DNA of 64,000 bases from Ceraceosorus guamensis (GCF_003144195.1 NW_020290013.1:124001-188000); one strand, 5' to 3'. Shown: positions 30,910 to 43,471, numbered from the stretch's first letter. The notes: generated by a model from the letters alone, not told the origin. Program-made: numbers and translations.

Positions 30910-32596
30910 ATGTCCGGCTGGGGCTCATGGCTGTGAGTAGCTAGCAATTCCTTCCTCCATACATACTCGCTGATCTCTCTAGCTGCTCTCTCATCGCCCC
31001 CCCCCCCCCCTCCCCCCCCACCATCTCTCTCGCTCGCCGCGCCACGCAGCTCGGGAGCAGACACATCCGCAACGGACAGTCAACCCAACTTCAAGGCCGT
31101 CTCTGACACTCCCCAGAATGCACTCTTTGCTCCGTTAGAGAAATCAGACTTGGAATGGACCTGCGCTGGTGGCTTCACCACCGAGACGCAGGTATGGTAC
31201 ACCATCCTGGACGATGGTGCTTTTGCTACCAGTCAGATCATCCACAGCGCCATTGGGTGAGTGGATCTGGCTTTTGATGGTCTGTGACAAAGGCAGAAGC
31301 AGCCTAAAACGTCTCTGCTCGCTCGCTCTTTGCGCTGTCAGTCTGTGGTACCCGCAGATCCAAGTCACTTTCAAGTACTTCAACCCAAAGACGGGTCAAA
31401 AGATTTGGAAGTCGGCTTCCGTCTCCAAATTCGAGACGCCGGCACCTCAAGGAACGGGTCGAGACAAGAGCAAGCAGCACGATAAGCGCAGCTGCAAAGG
31501 GGAGCAATTCAGCGTCATTCACAATGGCACGGCGGATGGAACGGAGAGCTACACGATCGAAGCGAATATGGACGCAGAGGTGCAACTGAGCTACACTTTT
31601 ACAAAGAGCGCCAAGCACGCCGGTTGGAAATTGGGTGCTGGACCGGAGGGAGGAAAGAGCTTTTTCGGTTCCAACACTGCCAATCCTGATGGCTACGTCA
31701 TCCATCGCTTCTGGCCCAGAACTTCCACCACGGGCCACCTCCTCATCAAGGGTCAAGCGATCGACGCAAAGGGTCAAGGTATGTTCATTCACGCCATTCA
31801 AGGTATGCGACCCAACCTGGTCGCGTCCAGGTGGAACTTTGCAAATTTCCAGAGCGAAGATCTGGCAGGAGTAGCTGCTATATCCATGGAGTTTACAACG
31901 ACGAGCGATTATGGAGGACCGGTGGGCAGCGGCACGCCAAAGTCGGGCTCCCAAATCTCACAGCAAGGAGGTCAGCCGAACAGGACCAGAGAGACACGCA
32001 CAGTGACCATTGGCAGCATCAGCGTTGGGGATGAGCTGGTGGCGGTGACTGCTGGGACGCGTCACGGCAAGACCGCAGCGCCTGGCAACAGCGATACGCA
32101 GGTGGAACATCAAAAAGTGAAGCACGATGCAGAGACGGGCTACACCATCCCCGAGCAGCTGCACTTTGTGTGGGATGGTCCGCTGCTCGTTGCTGGCAAG
32201 TCGCAGAGCGAAAAGGTGCGCGCCGATTTGACTGCGGATATTTCGGCCGGGAAGGGATTGATTGAGCGGGTGGACGTGTTGGGTGAGATGCCGGCCATGG
32301 TTCGCAAAGTGGTCAACTACGTCGCAGGAACAAAGCCCTACATCTGGCAGGTGAGTGTGCAAAGGAGACAAAGAGCGTGCCGCTTTCTTTGCCGATATTG
32401 ACACGCCAAACTTGGCACGCGCGCGTCGTGCTGCTTTCGTCCGGCCCCTTTCCCCCATCCAACGTTATAGTCCTTCCTGCCCGCGAAGCTCAACTTGACC
32501 CTGCCAGAGAGCTACAAGTCCGACTCGGCTTCGGCAGGCGCACACACCGTCGACGGCACCTGGTTCGGAGAGTTTACCTTCATCTCTGAGCCCTGA
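30910..32596 (+). CDS. SVF1: Survival factor 1 (Svf1) family, ceramide-binding lipocalin-like protein
   Basis: Exons 30910-30932, 31050-31256, 31342-32350 and 32471-32596 give 454 residues with consistent phases. Exon 1 encodes only eight residues (MSGWGSWL), a tiny start exon typical of this family's conserved amphipathic N-terminus. Family motifs: KSDLEWTCAGGFTTETQVWY, a stretch containing YPQIQVTFKYF, DGYVIHRFWPRTST, and the signature MFIHAIQGMRPNLVASRWNF, ending DGTWFGEFTFISEP. Yeast Svf1 was found as an oxidative-stress survival factor; it associates with cis-Golgi/ER membranes through its N-terminal helix and binds ceramide in a tandem lipocalin-like fold, helping move ceramide to the Golgi. 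A Ser/Thr/Gln-rich insert of about 50 residues (near GSGTPKSGSQISQQGG) separates the two halves. Intron 1 contains a C-rich tract. Confidence 0.92.
30997..31019 (+). repeat. Poly-C tract in intron 1 of the SVF1-like gene
   Basis: A run of C residues interrupted by one T, about 30 bases upstream of the intron's 3' splice site at 31049. It occupies the position of a polypyrimidine tract but is unusually pure C. Exact length is prone to assembly error. Confidence 0.85.
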
Positions 32597-33539
32597 TCCG
32601 CGCCTGCGCAAGCGTTGCGCTCAGCCAAGCATGCCCTGGGCCAGATGGCTCCTAATTCCCTCTAGGGATGACAATGACGAAGCCTGAAGAAGAGCAACGC
32701 GCTTTTGTTTCTCGTCTTGAACACGCTCCATGGACCAGTAGCTGCGCGCATAATGAGATCAACTTTTTCGATCACCCACTTTTTGTGTGCTTCTTTGAAC
32801 TCTTGAAGGTCAGACGGAGGGGGCGAGAAGCGCTTGCGAGCTTGTCTAGGGGCCAGCGTGGCAACGTGTGGACTAGGCATGTTTGAAAAAGTTGAAGCGA
32901 TGCTCGGCTCGATGCAGGCTCACGAGACGCTGCAGGTGGGAGAAGGTGTGCGCTGCAACAAACCAAGAGACCATTTGAACTCGTGTTTGTCGCGCACACG
33001 TTCGTGTTCGCGCTCATGCCGACAGCAGGTATCGCAACGTTAGCGAAGAGCTTTGCGATCCATTTCAACACGCAACACCTTGCCGGCCACTTCGTCTGAT
33101 CGACCTGCGTCGCGCCTCGCTCAGTGAGAGGAAGCAAGACGAATGCAGACCAAGCAGATGATGCTCCAATAGACGATTTCTTTATTTCTATCTGTTCATC
33201 GGGGAGCGCGCCCGCGCTAGAAAGGGCCCGTGCCCGACAGGGCGCAAGGAAAGGTGGTTCATGAGTGGGAAAGGAGGGAAAGAACAAGGGGGGTGCCAGG
33301 AACGTAGTGGGATGAGTGTAGGGGGAGAGCGAGAAGATGATATTGTGAGACGTTAAAGTGAGGGAGCTACATTGTGGCGGAGTGCGCAGCGAGGTCAAGA
33401 TGATTGAAGGGAAATCTTGGCAGATTTATAGAGGTAGGAGGCAGGAGGCGAGGCGGATTTCGAGCGTGCAAAGTCGCGAGAGAGGCGCAACATGCCAGAG
33501 CATGGAGCAGAGCACCTCGATGGGGCAAGAGTGTGCCGC
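32597..33539. other. Spacer between convergent genes
   Basis: About 940 bases between the SVF1-like stop codon (32596) and the MscS-like stop codon (33540, minus). It must contain both 3' regions; the T-rich stretch at about 33176-33200 (TTTCTTTATTTC) and A-rich words near 33410 could serve as 3' end signals. Open frames on the minus strand here show no recognisable motif. Confidence 0.5.
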
Positions 33540-36500
33540 TCAAGCGCCGCCACCACCATCTCCACCTTGGAAAGCAAAGGCTTTCGCGGTGCGCTGTTTG
33601 CGCATTCTCAAACCGCTGCCGTCCACCTCGTCGGGCGGAGGGGTGAAGCCCATGAAGCTCTTGAACTTGGGAGCGGGTGGACGAGGCGTAGCGCTTCCCG
33701 AAGCGGGCTGAGAACCCGGCAGGCCCACAGCTGCGCTCTTGGGGCTGCTCGGTGGCGAAGGACGGAAATCGTCGTTTGGCATCGTCCAAGGGTCCGAAGC
33801 TGAGCCTCTTCGCTCTTCGCCTCCTTCCTGCTCGCCCCTCGCCCCACTCTCTCTCGCAGCTCCTTGAGAATCGGAGTAGTCCGGAGGAAGCTGCGCAGCA
33901 TCTTCGGTCCAATAGATGACGGGCTGGTTGGAGTTGACGAAGCGCACACCGTGCTTCTTCATGTAGAAAGTGAGCGCAGCAAAGAACGCGTTCCTCTTTC
34001 TCCAACGTCCTCCCCAGTCTTGCCAATTGTCGCGCAACGTCATTCCGATCGTCACTTCGATGGAGCGCATGTAGTCGATGGTCTGGGGCACGATGGCCGT
34101 CGACGGCTCGAACATTCTCTCTGGCTCGGTCTGCATCCAGTGAATGACGTCGGCTTGAACCGCATCCAGCGTCTCGAGGGGCGTATCGAAAGCGACTTGC
34201 ATCGTCGCGCACTCCCACTGGTAGCCCGATCGACGATAGTTGACGATGAGCATGGTGGACAGGAGCTCATTGGCAATGTACAAATTGGTGTTGTTCCAAA
34301 GAGTGAATTCGCTCGAAAGCAAGCTCATCTTCTTGACCGCCATGACGTCAGTGTCGAGGCAGATACGATCTCCAGTGTCGAAGGGATGGGTGACGAAGAG
34401 GAAGACGATCGAGTCGAACACGTTGCCAAAAGTTTCTTTGAAGATGAATGCAAAGGCGATGGCCAATGAGTAGAAAGTGGAAAGGGACTTGCCAATGTTG
34501 AGGTTGAAGACTGCAAAGGCGACGAAAAGAACGATGACAAAGGCCACGCCGAGCAAAAGGCGGTCGAGCTGGTTGACAGCGTGGTGAACGTCTTGCATCG
34601 ACTTGCTCAGGAACCGACGTTCCTTGTAGGTGGACAAGATGGTCGTCTTGATTTCTGATGCAGAAATGTCGCCATTACCATCCCGGTCAAAGACGGCAAA
34701 AGCGGCTCTGGAGTCGCTTTGAGTGTCATACGCGACGTCGAAGTCGGATGGGACCAAGTAGGCGCGCTTGTGGTGTCCGCGATAAGCAGTGAAGATGCTG
34801 CGAGCCAGGCGCTTCGCCTCGACGGGCGAGTTGACGTCGACGCTGACTCCGAGGTTCTGTTGCGTGAGCAGGTTGAAGGGGTCGTTCATGGCGATGCGTG
34901 CCAAGGTGGATGCCGAAACCGCCTTGGCTTTGACAGTGCGTGCGCCTGCAGATGCCATGCGGCTGGCCACATTGCCAGACTTGGGCGTGGCGGGAGTAGC
35001 AGGCGCGGAATTGGCTGAGGTAGCGTGAGGCGGCAAAGCACCAGCTTGGTCGGCAGGCGTGCTGTACGCCGGCCGCTTGTTGGAGTGCTTCTTGCCTCGA
35101 GAAAAGAAGCTAGACTTCTTGGGCGTGGTCGTTCCGCTGCCAGTAGCGCCCCTCTCGTCCTCTCCATCATATCCGTCAGGGAATGTTGCCATCGGGGAAC
35201 GTCCAGGGGTGCGAGCGCCGCTGTTGACACCGAAAGTGCTGTTTGCCTTATGGTGTGCGTGCGCGGCATGAACTTGAGGCCGATGATCACGGAGATGGTC
35301 AAAGGTCTTGAGAGCCTTCGTCACCTCACTGATGCGTTCCGCATAAGCACTTCGATGGAAGCTCATGGCGATTAGTTTTATCAGGACTTGTTCGGCGCAG
35401 ATGATGAGCGTCAAAAAGAAGATGAACTGCACCACCTGGTACACACGGTACATCCAAGGTGCTCTGGATTCCGTCTTGGGGTTGATCTGAGAGTAGATGT
35501 CGTAGATGTCGGAGGAGAGCAGGGCGAGCGCGCCCCAGCTCAGAGCCGCGTAAAAGACAAATTTGATGTACTGCTTGATGACGTTGTAAAATTCTGCGGC
35601 GCTGAGCACCCGCTGGCTGATGTTGCCCCACACTGCACGGATGAGGCCCAGAGCTACGGCAGGGACGATCTCAACGAGAGCGTGTAGCCACCAGCTGAGG
35701 TGCAGCCCTACGGCGGCCCAGAGCGTGAATGTCTGCACGCAGTCTGCAATGTAGTCATTGCGATCGATCTGCGCTTGCGATGCGCCAGCAGCTTTGGGCC
35801 TGTAGACGAGCTGCACGACGATGAAGGGGACGAGAAGGACGCCAGAGATGATGAGATTTCCCAAAAACGTAGTGGCGAGCCATCGAATAATCTTTGAAGG
35901 CGCAAAGCGGCCTCTACGCTTCTTGAATGCTTCCAGCTGTCGCTGTTCTTCTTCGTACTTGGCCTCCTCTGCCACTCCTTCATCATCGCTCCAATCGAAG
36001 TCGTCGTAGTAACCGTCGTCCGACGCGATGGAAGCGAAGCTCTCTTGGCGCGCGAAACCTGGTCGAGGAGGACCCGTGGAGTCTGTACCAGTGGCACCGC
36101 GTCCAGCGCCCGCGCCCATGAAGTGACCTTCCTTGTCCGTCTTTAACTTGAGGTTGAGGTTGGGTGGATAGTCGGAGCGAGCGCCAAGGCCTTCGGGCTT
36201 GCTGAGGTTGCGGCTTCGCATATCGCCCAGTGGATCCGTCACTGCGATACGAGGAGCTCTAATCGTGGTGCCTTGACCACCACCACCACCAGCAGCAGCA
36301 GCGGCGGCGTCATCGGCGGAAGAGGGAGGCGAAGGAGCTTTGCCCTTATCCTGAGGATAAACAGAGCCTTGACCTGCCTGGACCGTGCCGAGGTCGGTCC
36401 GGGAAGCATAGTTGGGAGGCATGGCTGCAAAGGATGACGAGGCACCAAAAGACGTTGCGCCGCCGTGATGAGCGTATGGTGGAGAGGCTGTCGCAGCGTC

Positions 36501-36584
36501 GTGTCTGCGAGCAGCACCCGATTCAGAGCCAGAAGAGAAGCTGTCGCTATCTCTGGCCGGCACGTTATCGAAACGGTGGCTCAT
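33540..36584 (-). CDS. EF-hand mechanosensitive ion channel, MscS family (Msy1/Msy2-like)
   Basis: Intronless 1,014-residue protein from ATG 36584. Residues 1-225 are disordered. Four membrane segments lie at about 229-259, 280-318, 341-364 and 381-405. After a cytosolic linker comes a canonical EF-hand loop, DRDGNGDISASE (about 628-640), then the pore helix pair (about 673-730) running into the MscS core FKETFGNVFDSIVFLFVTHPF and DTGDRI. The tail is disordered. This is the architecture of fission yeast Msy1/Msy2, channels of the ER/perinuclear membrane that respond to hypo-osmotic swelling and shape calcium signals; the EF hand suggests calcium feedback. All loop ligand positions of the EF hand are filled (D, D, N, D, S, E). 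Convergent with the SVF1-like gene. Confidence 0.95.
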   Translation of the reverse strand: MSHRFDNVPARDSDSFSSGSESGAARRHDAATASPPYAHHGGATSFGASSSFAAMPPNYASRTDLGTVQAGQGSVYPQDKGKAPSPPSSADDAAAAAAGGGGGQGTTIRAPRIAVTDPLGDMRSRNLSKPEGLGARSDYPPNLNLKLKTDKEGHFMGAGAGRGATGTDSTGPPRPGFARQESFASIASDDGYYDDFDWSDDEGVAEEAKYEEEQRQLEAFKKRRGRFAPSKIIRWLATTFLGNLIISGVLLVPFIVVQLVYRPKAAGASQAQIDRNDYIADCVQTFTLWAAVGLHLSWWLHALVEIVPAVALGLIRAVWGNISQRVLSAAEFYNVIKQYIKFVFYAALSWGALALLSSDIYDIYSQINPKTESRAPWMYRVYQVVQFIFFLTLIICAEQVLIKLIAMSFHRSAYAERISEVTKALKTFDHLRDHRPQVHAAHAHHKANSTFGVNSGARTPGRSPMATFPDGYDGEDERGATGSGTTTPKKSSFFSRGKKHSNKRPAYSTPADQAGALPPHATSANSAPATPATPKSGNVASRMASAGARTVKAKAVSASTLARIAMNDPFNLLTQQNLGVSVDVNSPVEAKRLARSIFTAYRGHHKRAYLVPSDFDVAYDTQSDSRAAFAVFDRDGNGDISASEIKTTILSTYKERRFLSKSMQDVHHAVNQLDRLLLGVAFVIVLFVAFAVFNLNIGKSLSTFYSLAIAFAFIFKETFGNVFDSIVFLFVTHPFDTGDRICLDTDVMAVKKMSLLSSEFTLWNNTNLYIANELLSTMLIVNYRRSGYQWECATMQVAFDTPLETLDAVQADVIHWMQTEPERMFEPSTAIVPQTIDYMRSIEVTIGMTLRDNWQDWGGRWRKRNAFFAALTFYMKKHGVRFVNSNQPVIYWTEDAAQLPPDYSDSQGAARESGARGEQEGGEERRGSASDPWTMPNDDFRPSPPSSPKSAAVGLPGSQPASGSATPRPPAPKFKSFMGFTPPPDEVDGSGLRMRKQRTAKAFAFQGGDGGGGA

Positions 36585-38556
36585 GACCGCGTATGTTGAT
36601 CGTCGTGAAGCGTAGACTTGATTCCAGCGACTTCACTATACCGTGTCCCCAAACGTTTGATCGAGCGCACAGGATCGAGTCTTTGGCGCGGCACAAGCTG
36701 CTTTTGTGGCACCGAGCTGCACACCGAGGCACCGAGGGCAACGAGGGCGAGCGGGATGCGATGCAGGCGAATGCAGAGAGGGGGAGCAGAAGCGGGGACG
36801 GCGTCGCAGCACGGGTGCTGTGCGGTGGGTGCCCGCTATGCGTCAAGCACCTTTGTGTGGCTGAAAGATTGAAAGGCGAGCAGACAGCAGATGCGTACGT
36901 GGAAGTGATGGTTGGGATGTATGCTGCGAGAAGAAGCCGCGACTTGATGGTCAACGCCCTCTCGTGATCTAATCAGACTTAATTGCAACGATCAAGTGCT
37001 CCGAGCCTACTGTTATGTGTCTATTCTTGATTGCTCGGGTCTGAAAATTGAAGTCAACAGTCACAGCCATCGCCAGTCACAACGTCAAGAGTACCTGCTG
37101 TAGCGCGGCCGGCTGTCTGATGCATGTCCAGCAGCAAGGCACTCGGCGTCTTTCCTGACCGCGCCTGTCACCTGCTGCTCCTGCATGCGTGGCCCTCCAC
37201 GGCGGATGGCGCGTCGACCTCGAAATTTCGAAATTCGAACTCGAGATTTGCGAGGCAATCCATGGCATCCACCCTATACACATCACCACTCATCGTGACT
37301 CAAGACTCACGACTTGCACATCACGCATCTGACTGCATCGCGCGCACACGCAGCGCGCACTCATCAGGCTTGGCGCGGCATGATGCCTATGTCGGACGGT
37401 ATGCTTGCATGCCGCTTACAGATTGTCAAGATACAAGGTGCCACCTTTGTGCTCTTTGACCGAATCTCTGCACTTCACTGCTTCGCGACTGACCGCACCT
37501 CTATTGACATCATATAGCGGGTGGTGCCATATGTTTACTGCATGTACTTGGCTTGCGTGGCGTGCGAGCATTTGCCTGGAGCACTCTCTCACGCACCCTT
37601 CATTTCGAGCGAGGAAGGCTCCATATACTCCGGCCAGTCCACTGCAACTCCGAGACGTCCTTCGAACCTTGAATTATCGAGGACGACGTCGGAAATGCGC
37701 GAGCCTCTTTGCATATTTGGCGTGCACTGCTGCCCGGCGCATGCAGAAGCAGAAGACATCGCGCTGCAGTGCGGCGGCCGTGGCCGGGATGCGAGACAAG
37801 CGCGATGACCCCACCGCACAGCGTGCATGCATGGGCACGCGCGGCCACGCTGTCCCATAGCATCACGTGGTTTCCTGACCCTTTGATCTGGTGTGTCGTC
37901 ACGTGCAGGAGCCCCTGACACGCGCCCCAGGAGGCTGCTGATGTATTCGCGCGCACACGCGCGGGCGGTGATTATTGAGCGAGGCGTGTTGCTTGTTTTG
38001 TGTCTGCACGTTGATCTGAAACATGCGAATAAGCGGCTAATTAGCTCTGCTGCAATTTAGCTGATGTGTACGAGTGGGAGCGTGAGACGTGAGGCTCCAG
38101 CTCGGCTCACGGTCTGTGTTTGAGTCCAATCAAGTCGAGCGATGCAGCCCTTCGGCCCGCTAGCTGTCATCATGTATGCGATTCAGCGTGAAGGGCCTCG
38201 TCTGATGTCTCGATCTCGTCTTGGCGGTGCATTAAGAAGCATCTTGTTCCGCACCACGGCTTCACATCCCAGCTCCCGCCCGAGGTACCATCCTGACGAG
38301 ACTTGCCGCATTTGCCAATCCTCGAGCTTCATCCACTCGCGCCCTCGCGCGTAGCTCGGAACATTGTACTGAAGAGGCTCACAAGCGACAAAGACCCACA
38401 AGCGCGGCTGGTCGAGCACTGGCTTTTCCTCCTCTCAACCCTCTTGCCCCTCTCGTCCCATCCATCCCTCTCATCCTTTCGCTACCCTCAGCACGTCATC
38501 CGCCTCAGCTCTGAGACCCAATTGCTTTCCAGAACATCTCCGTTCTTGTTTTCAAA
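36585..38556. other. Divergent promoter region
   Basis: About 2.0 kb between two genes transcribed away from each other. Includes CGTGACT/TCACGAC words near 37285-37315 and a pyrimidine-rich leader (about 38420-38540) just before the plus-strand ATG. A 124-codon frame at 36593-36967 overlaps the channel gene's upstream region and has no family signature. Confidence 0.5.
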
Positions 38557-41500
38557 ATGGCCAATATGTGGTCGCCCGCCCAGCATGGGACTGATCAAGG
38601 CGGCTATGCCAGCTTTCAGCAAGACTCAATGGCCGGCCCAACCTCGCCAGGCGCGTCCCCGTCGTCTCCTGGGCGTAGAGCGCTCAATTGGTTCAAGCGT
38701 CCATCATCCAACTCTCGCAGCAGAGAGAGGGAGGAGAAGAGAGCGACTTCGCCAAATGATCGCGCTTCTCGCACGCCCAGCCCCACCTTTGTGGTGCGCA
38801 ACGTCACCAAGCAACCTGGCGGCGTGTCCATCGAAGCGCCCAATGCTCCTCCTGGTGCATACGGCTACGGCTCCAGCAGTCCTCAGAGACGCATGACGCT
38901 GGACGACTCTGATGAGGAGCGAGGTGGTCAAGGCAGCACACAGCTGCAGTACAGTCGCTCTCGTAGCAGGCCCCTCGCTGCGGGGACCAATAGTCTTGGT
39001 GTGCCACCTGGCGGTAGGGGCGGCGGAACAGGCTACGGACATGCGGGCAGCAGCAATGATGGCAGGCCCGAAGGCTGGGAGCGCGGACGCACACCCAGCG
39101 CCGATCGAGGACACTCGAGTCCGCAGCAGTACCCTGGCCAATCACGCACGAGTCCTGCCAGACCAGCCAGTCCCGGAGCGACGACGGCGGGCGCTTTCCG
39201 CGCAACCGCGCGAGTCACGAATGGACCTCAAAGCTGGTCGACGCAGCAGCAAGAGAGGGAAGCTGCGCGCGCAGCACCGCAGAGCACACGCAGCGCTCAA
39301 GGTGTCAGTCTGAGCCGGAATGGCAGCAGGAGTCCTGGAGGACCACGTGCGAACCCCGCTTTCTCGAGCAGCCCATTGAGCGGAGGCCCAGCTTCGCCGC
39401 TTGCGCCTCAAATGTCTACCGTCAATGCAGGTGCTTATGGTCGAGGTCATGCCGCGGATGATGCTCGCTTCGCACCCGGCGCATTCCATCCCATTCCGCC
39501 ACACGTGGACATGAGCAACGGAGCACCTGCCGTGATTCCACTGGATGGTTTGCCGTCTCCCATCAGCATCCCGCGCTCCGCTGGACGAGACTCTGCAGCG
39601 CCCTCGCCACTGGGCACGCCTTCACCTGGTCGATCGCCCGATGGACGCTCGCCAGCCGCGGGAAGCCCAAGTCTTGGCGGCGGGGCAGGCAAGTGGATGC
39701 AAAAGATCTTTTCCAGATCTCCTCGAGCCGAGTCGCCCGCTGCTGAACAGACCTATGCGGGCTGGAGTCGGGAGCCTAGTCCGGCCATCGGTACCAACCA
39801 AGCGCCTCGCGCTCCATACGAGCAGAGTAAAGGTCGTGGATGGAGCGCTAGTCCTGCGATGGGAGACGATGAGCGAGAAGCGAGGTTGCAGCGCGAGCGC
39901 AGCCAAAGGGAAGCGGCTCGGATCGTCGATGAAGAGCGCAGAGCGGTCATCGATCGTCCCTTGCAGGGGTACGATCCGCACACGGACAAGCCATTCAGCC
40001 CAAGACAGGCGATTGCAGATCCTCTGGACCCGGATGGTGTGCGAGATGGCCGACTTGAGAGGCAAACGAGGAGCCCACCTGGTCGTAAGCCCGTGCCCAG
40101 GTTCGAGCCGAGTCAGGAACTGCCTGCGCCGGACGAGCTGCGTCGAATGAGCTTGGGCACTCGCGAAGATCTTGCACGACAGGTCGATCCTCATGATGCG
40201 CTCAGCCGACTCGAAGGAAGGCTGACGCCAGCTCAACAGTGAGTGTTGCGCGTTCTGGCGACGAATTGCTAATCGCTGATACCTTCAACTTGTGTCCGTT
40301 CTCAGAATCATCGCCGAGACACGGTCTCGACATCTGGCGAGGGAACGACAGGAGCAGCAGACCGCGTCGACACCTGTCAGGCTGACCACCCAGATGCAGC
40401 GCGGTTTCGACGTGGGCGGACCAGAATCCGGCACTCCCGCACACGGCAAACAGCCTTCTCAACCTCCAACATTGCCCTCAAAATCTCCCGCTGCCTCTCG
40501 GCGCAATCCTTCGGATGTCCCTCTAACCGTCAGTGCTGATCAAGTCGAGACGCCTGTTCGCAGAGGCTCTAAGCGTGCCAATGCACGATTCGACGATGCG
40601 CAAGCACCGGGCCCGGCGACGCGTGTTGCCCCTGCTGCTGCTGCTGCTGCTGCTGCTGTGACCCCTCAAAACCCAGCACGGGCGACAAAGCAAGGGGCAG
40701 CGCCGTCAGGCCGCAATCCTGCTGCTGCGGTGGGTCTGGCGCCTGGGCAAGGGCCTCTACCCATGGACATGACCTTGCCGCAGGCGCTTCAGGAGATGAT
40801 GGTCCGGTTTTACAAGTACGAGCGGTACTCGGTGCCTCTTATCAGATCGCTAGAGACGCGTCTGCTGGACATCGAGCGAGATGCGCAGATGGCCATAAAT
40901 GGCGACGCTGCGAGCGCGCACAGCAGCAGAGACCGTGAGATGGATCGCTGGGTGGGTCAAATGACTGGATTGATGAGACACGAGGTCGGGCAACTCAAGG
41001 CGGCGACCCGGGAGATCCGAGAAGGGCGAGAACTGCTTGCGCAAGTGGTCTCAAGGAGCACTGGAACGCAGCCTGGTAGCGCCTTCTTGCCGCGTGCTCA
41101 AAGCGCCGAGAGCGCTGTTATCGCAGACAGCAGCGTGAGCAGCACGACAGCTGATGCTGGTGCGCTGCCCGCCGCAGCATCTCCGCCCAAGACAAACGCC
41201 AAGCTAATCGCCGCTCACGCTCAGCCAAACGCTTCAGCGGCGCACGGAAACCGCACCAACAATATCTCTTCGGCATCTTTCAACAGTGCCATGCCGAGGG
41301 CCGATGCTGGACTCGAGCTCCCACCTGGCGCCGCTCCGGCTTTGGATAAAGATCAGGGAAAGAGCGGCCCTCGCGGTAATGCATCAAATTCCGATGACAG
41401 GCTTGCAAGGGGCCGCGAGCGCAGTACGAGCCCGAGTGGACGTCCTCGCTTTACTAGCGCTCTCGGAGAGCCGATGCAGGAAGGACGCCTATCACCAGCG

Positions 41501-42772
41501 GAGCGCTCGCCACAGCCCAGTGAGAGGTCTCTCGACCCTCCGCCTGCCCGCCGATTCGAGGCTGCAGATGTTGGTGCGAGCATAAGACCTGGCGCGGCCA
41601 GTCCTGCGCTTAGCGATGCGCCTTCTAACGCGAGCGCTGGCACGAGCAACACCACGCGGTCAAGAAACGCGCGAAGCATCGATGACCGACTCAAGGCTTT
41701 AGTAGCTGAGAAGAATCTTAAGAGCCCGTCTCCAAGCCAGACTTCCATCTTCCAAACTGCGGACGAGGATGGGGAGAATCTTCGTAGCTTTGAAGCCCCG
41801 CCTTCGTCTATCAGCTCAAAGATTGGCAGTGACTATCAGTTGCAAGGCCAGGATGTCGTACAAGAGCCCGAGCAAGATGTGCTCAGCGTTCAAGATACTC
41901 CCGTGGCGGCTTCGAGGGTCCAGCGACGTGGCAAGGGAGCTTCGGACACGTCGCAGGCCACATATGTGCCTGCTCGCTCAGCCGCTAAGAATGCAGCGAC
42001 GACCTCTCCATCGAGACGTGCGACGCTCACCGCACCGGTACAAGCTCCTAGCTACATTGGAGGTAGAACGTCACCCACTCCCTCCTCCCACTCTGCCCAC
42101 TCCAGCAATGCCAGGAGGTCGATCAGCCCGGCCAACTTTGTGCCGCCCACGTCCGGAAGTGGCATCACGACTGCTAGCAATGCTACTCAGAGTCTTCGAG
42201 CTCGCGCACAGAGCTACCTGCTCAGCACCGACGGTCCTGGTGCTGCTCCAAATTCGAGTCCGAGCAGAAGTCCCACTTCGCCAAGAACGGCTGCTAGCAT
42301 CCTCACGTCCAACCCTGGTGCTGCGAATGCAGCCAACGCCCCGCCGCTCAGTCCTACGCCCTCCTCGTGGCTTTCTGGCAAGGGCAGCACCTCTCCATCC
42401 AAGTTGGGCAAGATCGACACTAGCGCGACCGTGCTATCATCCTCACCGCCCAAAGCCGTCTCGCCGACCCGAGCGCTGAGCAGCAGTCCAAAAAAGTCTC
42501 AACTGAGCCCATCCAAGGTGTCCACTTTATCGGCAAGCGCCTCTGGCCAGCAGGCTTTGCCAGTGCAGCCATTGTCGTTCAAGAAGAGTGCGAGTTCCAT
42601 AGCTTCCAAGCCCGACTCGAGCTTCGTCTCGACGCGCAGCAGCGGCTCGGGCAGCGCGACGCCTGCCAATGCAACATCTAGCTCGACGCTCAGTTCCAGC
42701 ACGCCTGGCAGAAAAGTCCCGAGTATGGGCAAGAGCCTCAAGGAGAGGGCTGCATTCTTTGAGGCTGCTTGA
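38557..42772 (+). CDS. Large disordered Ser/Pro/Ala-rich protein with a short conserved-looking helical core
   Basis: Two exons (38557-40238 and 40306-42772) joined through a 67-base intron (GTGAGT...TCTCAG, phase 2) give 1,382 residues. Most is low-complexity with repeated SP, SPxR and RSxS motifs, suggesting heavy phosphorylation. An alanine run encoded by a CTG tract lies at about 40630-40660. One region looks folded: LPQALQEMMVRFYKYERYSV, then RSLETRLLDIERDAQMA, then DRWVGQMTGLMRHEVGQLKA (about 40775-41045), predicted as helices or a coiled coil. The extreme C-terminus MGKSLKERAAFFEAA resembles short actin-regulator-like motifs, but this is only a resemblance. I do not recognise the family; a cell-polarity or cytoskeletal scaffold would fit the composition. 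Confidence 0.8.
40629..40660 (+). repeat. In-frame CTG/GCTG tract encoding polyalanine
   Basis: Eight to nine tandem CTG trinucleotides, read as GCT codons, encode a run of eight alanines. Trinucleotide tracts like this commonly vary in length between isolates. Confidence 0.9.
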
Positions 42773-43471
42773 AAATTTCGCTCCGCTCCGCTTCGCTTTT
42801 CCCCTCCTCCCTGCTATTCCTGCTGCGTATAGGCCGTGAACACTGACTTCGTCTTATCGTCTCGTCTGCTCGATGCCATCATCTGCGCCTTGGTGCATCT
42901 CTCACGTCGCCGTTGGCGTTGCTGCCCTGCGCGCCGATCCGTCCTCTTGGCAGCATGCGTCTATGTAGTGCTACGTTCTCCACGATGTCCACCCAATCTT
43001 TCAATGCATTCACAGATCGATCAGCTGACCTCAGCGTCTCTCCGAATCTGAAGATTGAGTGCAACGCAGCGCTAAAGAGTATGGCACGACGTGTGTCTGG
43101 AGAACAAGCCGACGAAGCGCTTCCAAGTCACGGGTGCGTTTGAAAGCGCGAGTAGGGTGGACACGTGCAAATTGAGGGCGATCGAGGCAAGCATGGCATT
43201 GCAAGTGACCGCGAGAGGGTCCACAGCAGCGCAACATCATCGAGGTGCTCTCAATTGTTACAGCCAGCTATCCTAAAGAGCTGCGCGTAGGCCAGGTACT
43301 GGAAAGGCGTAGGAGGGCGCGATTAGCCATTAGCGCGCGCTAGACATCTGACCGGGTATGATCGCCGACTCACATTTTGCACTGGCATGCGATGAGGGGG
43401 AAGAGATGAGATGCAGGAGACCAAGTCAGCTTCATAGGCAAAGCGCAGGCGGGAAGCAAATCGCAGGCAAA
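42773..43471. other. Spacer between convergent genes
   Basis: About 700 bases between stop codons on opposite strands. A 76-codon frame at 42913-43143 contains nothing recognisable. A (CG)-rich word is at about 43335. Probably the two 3' regions. Confidence 0.5.

Noticed and set aside
33864-34469. A 201-codon frame antisense to the channel gene
   Set aside because: It is a mirror of the conserved MscS coding sequence on the opposite strand.
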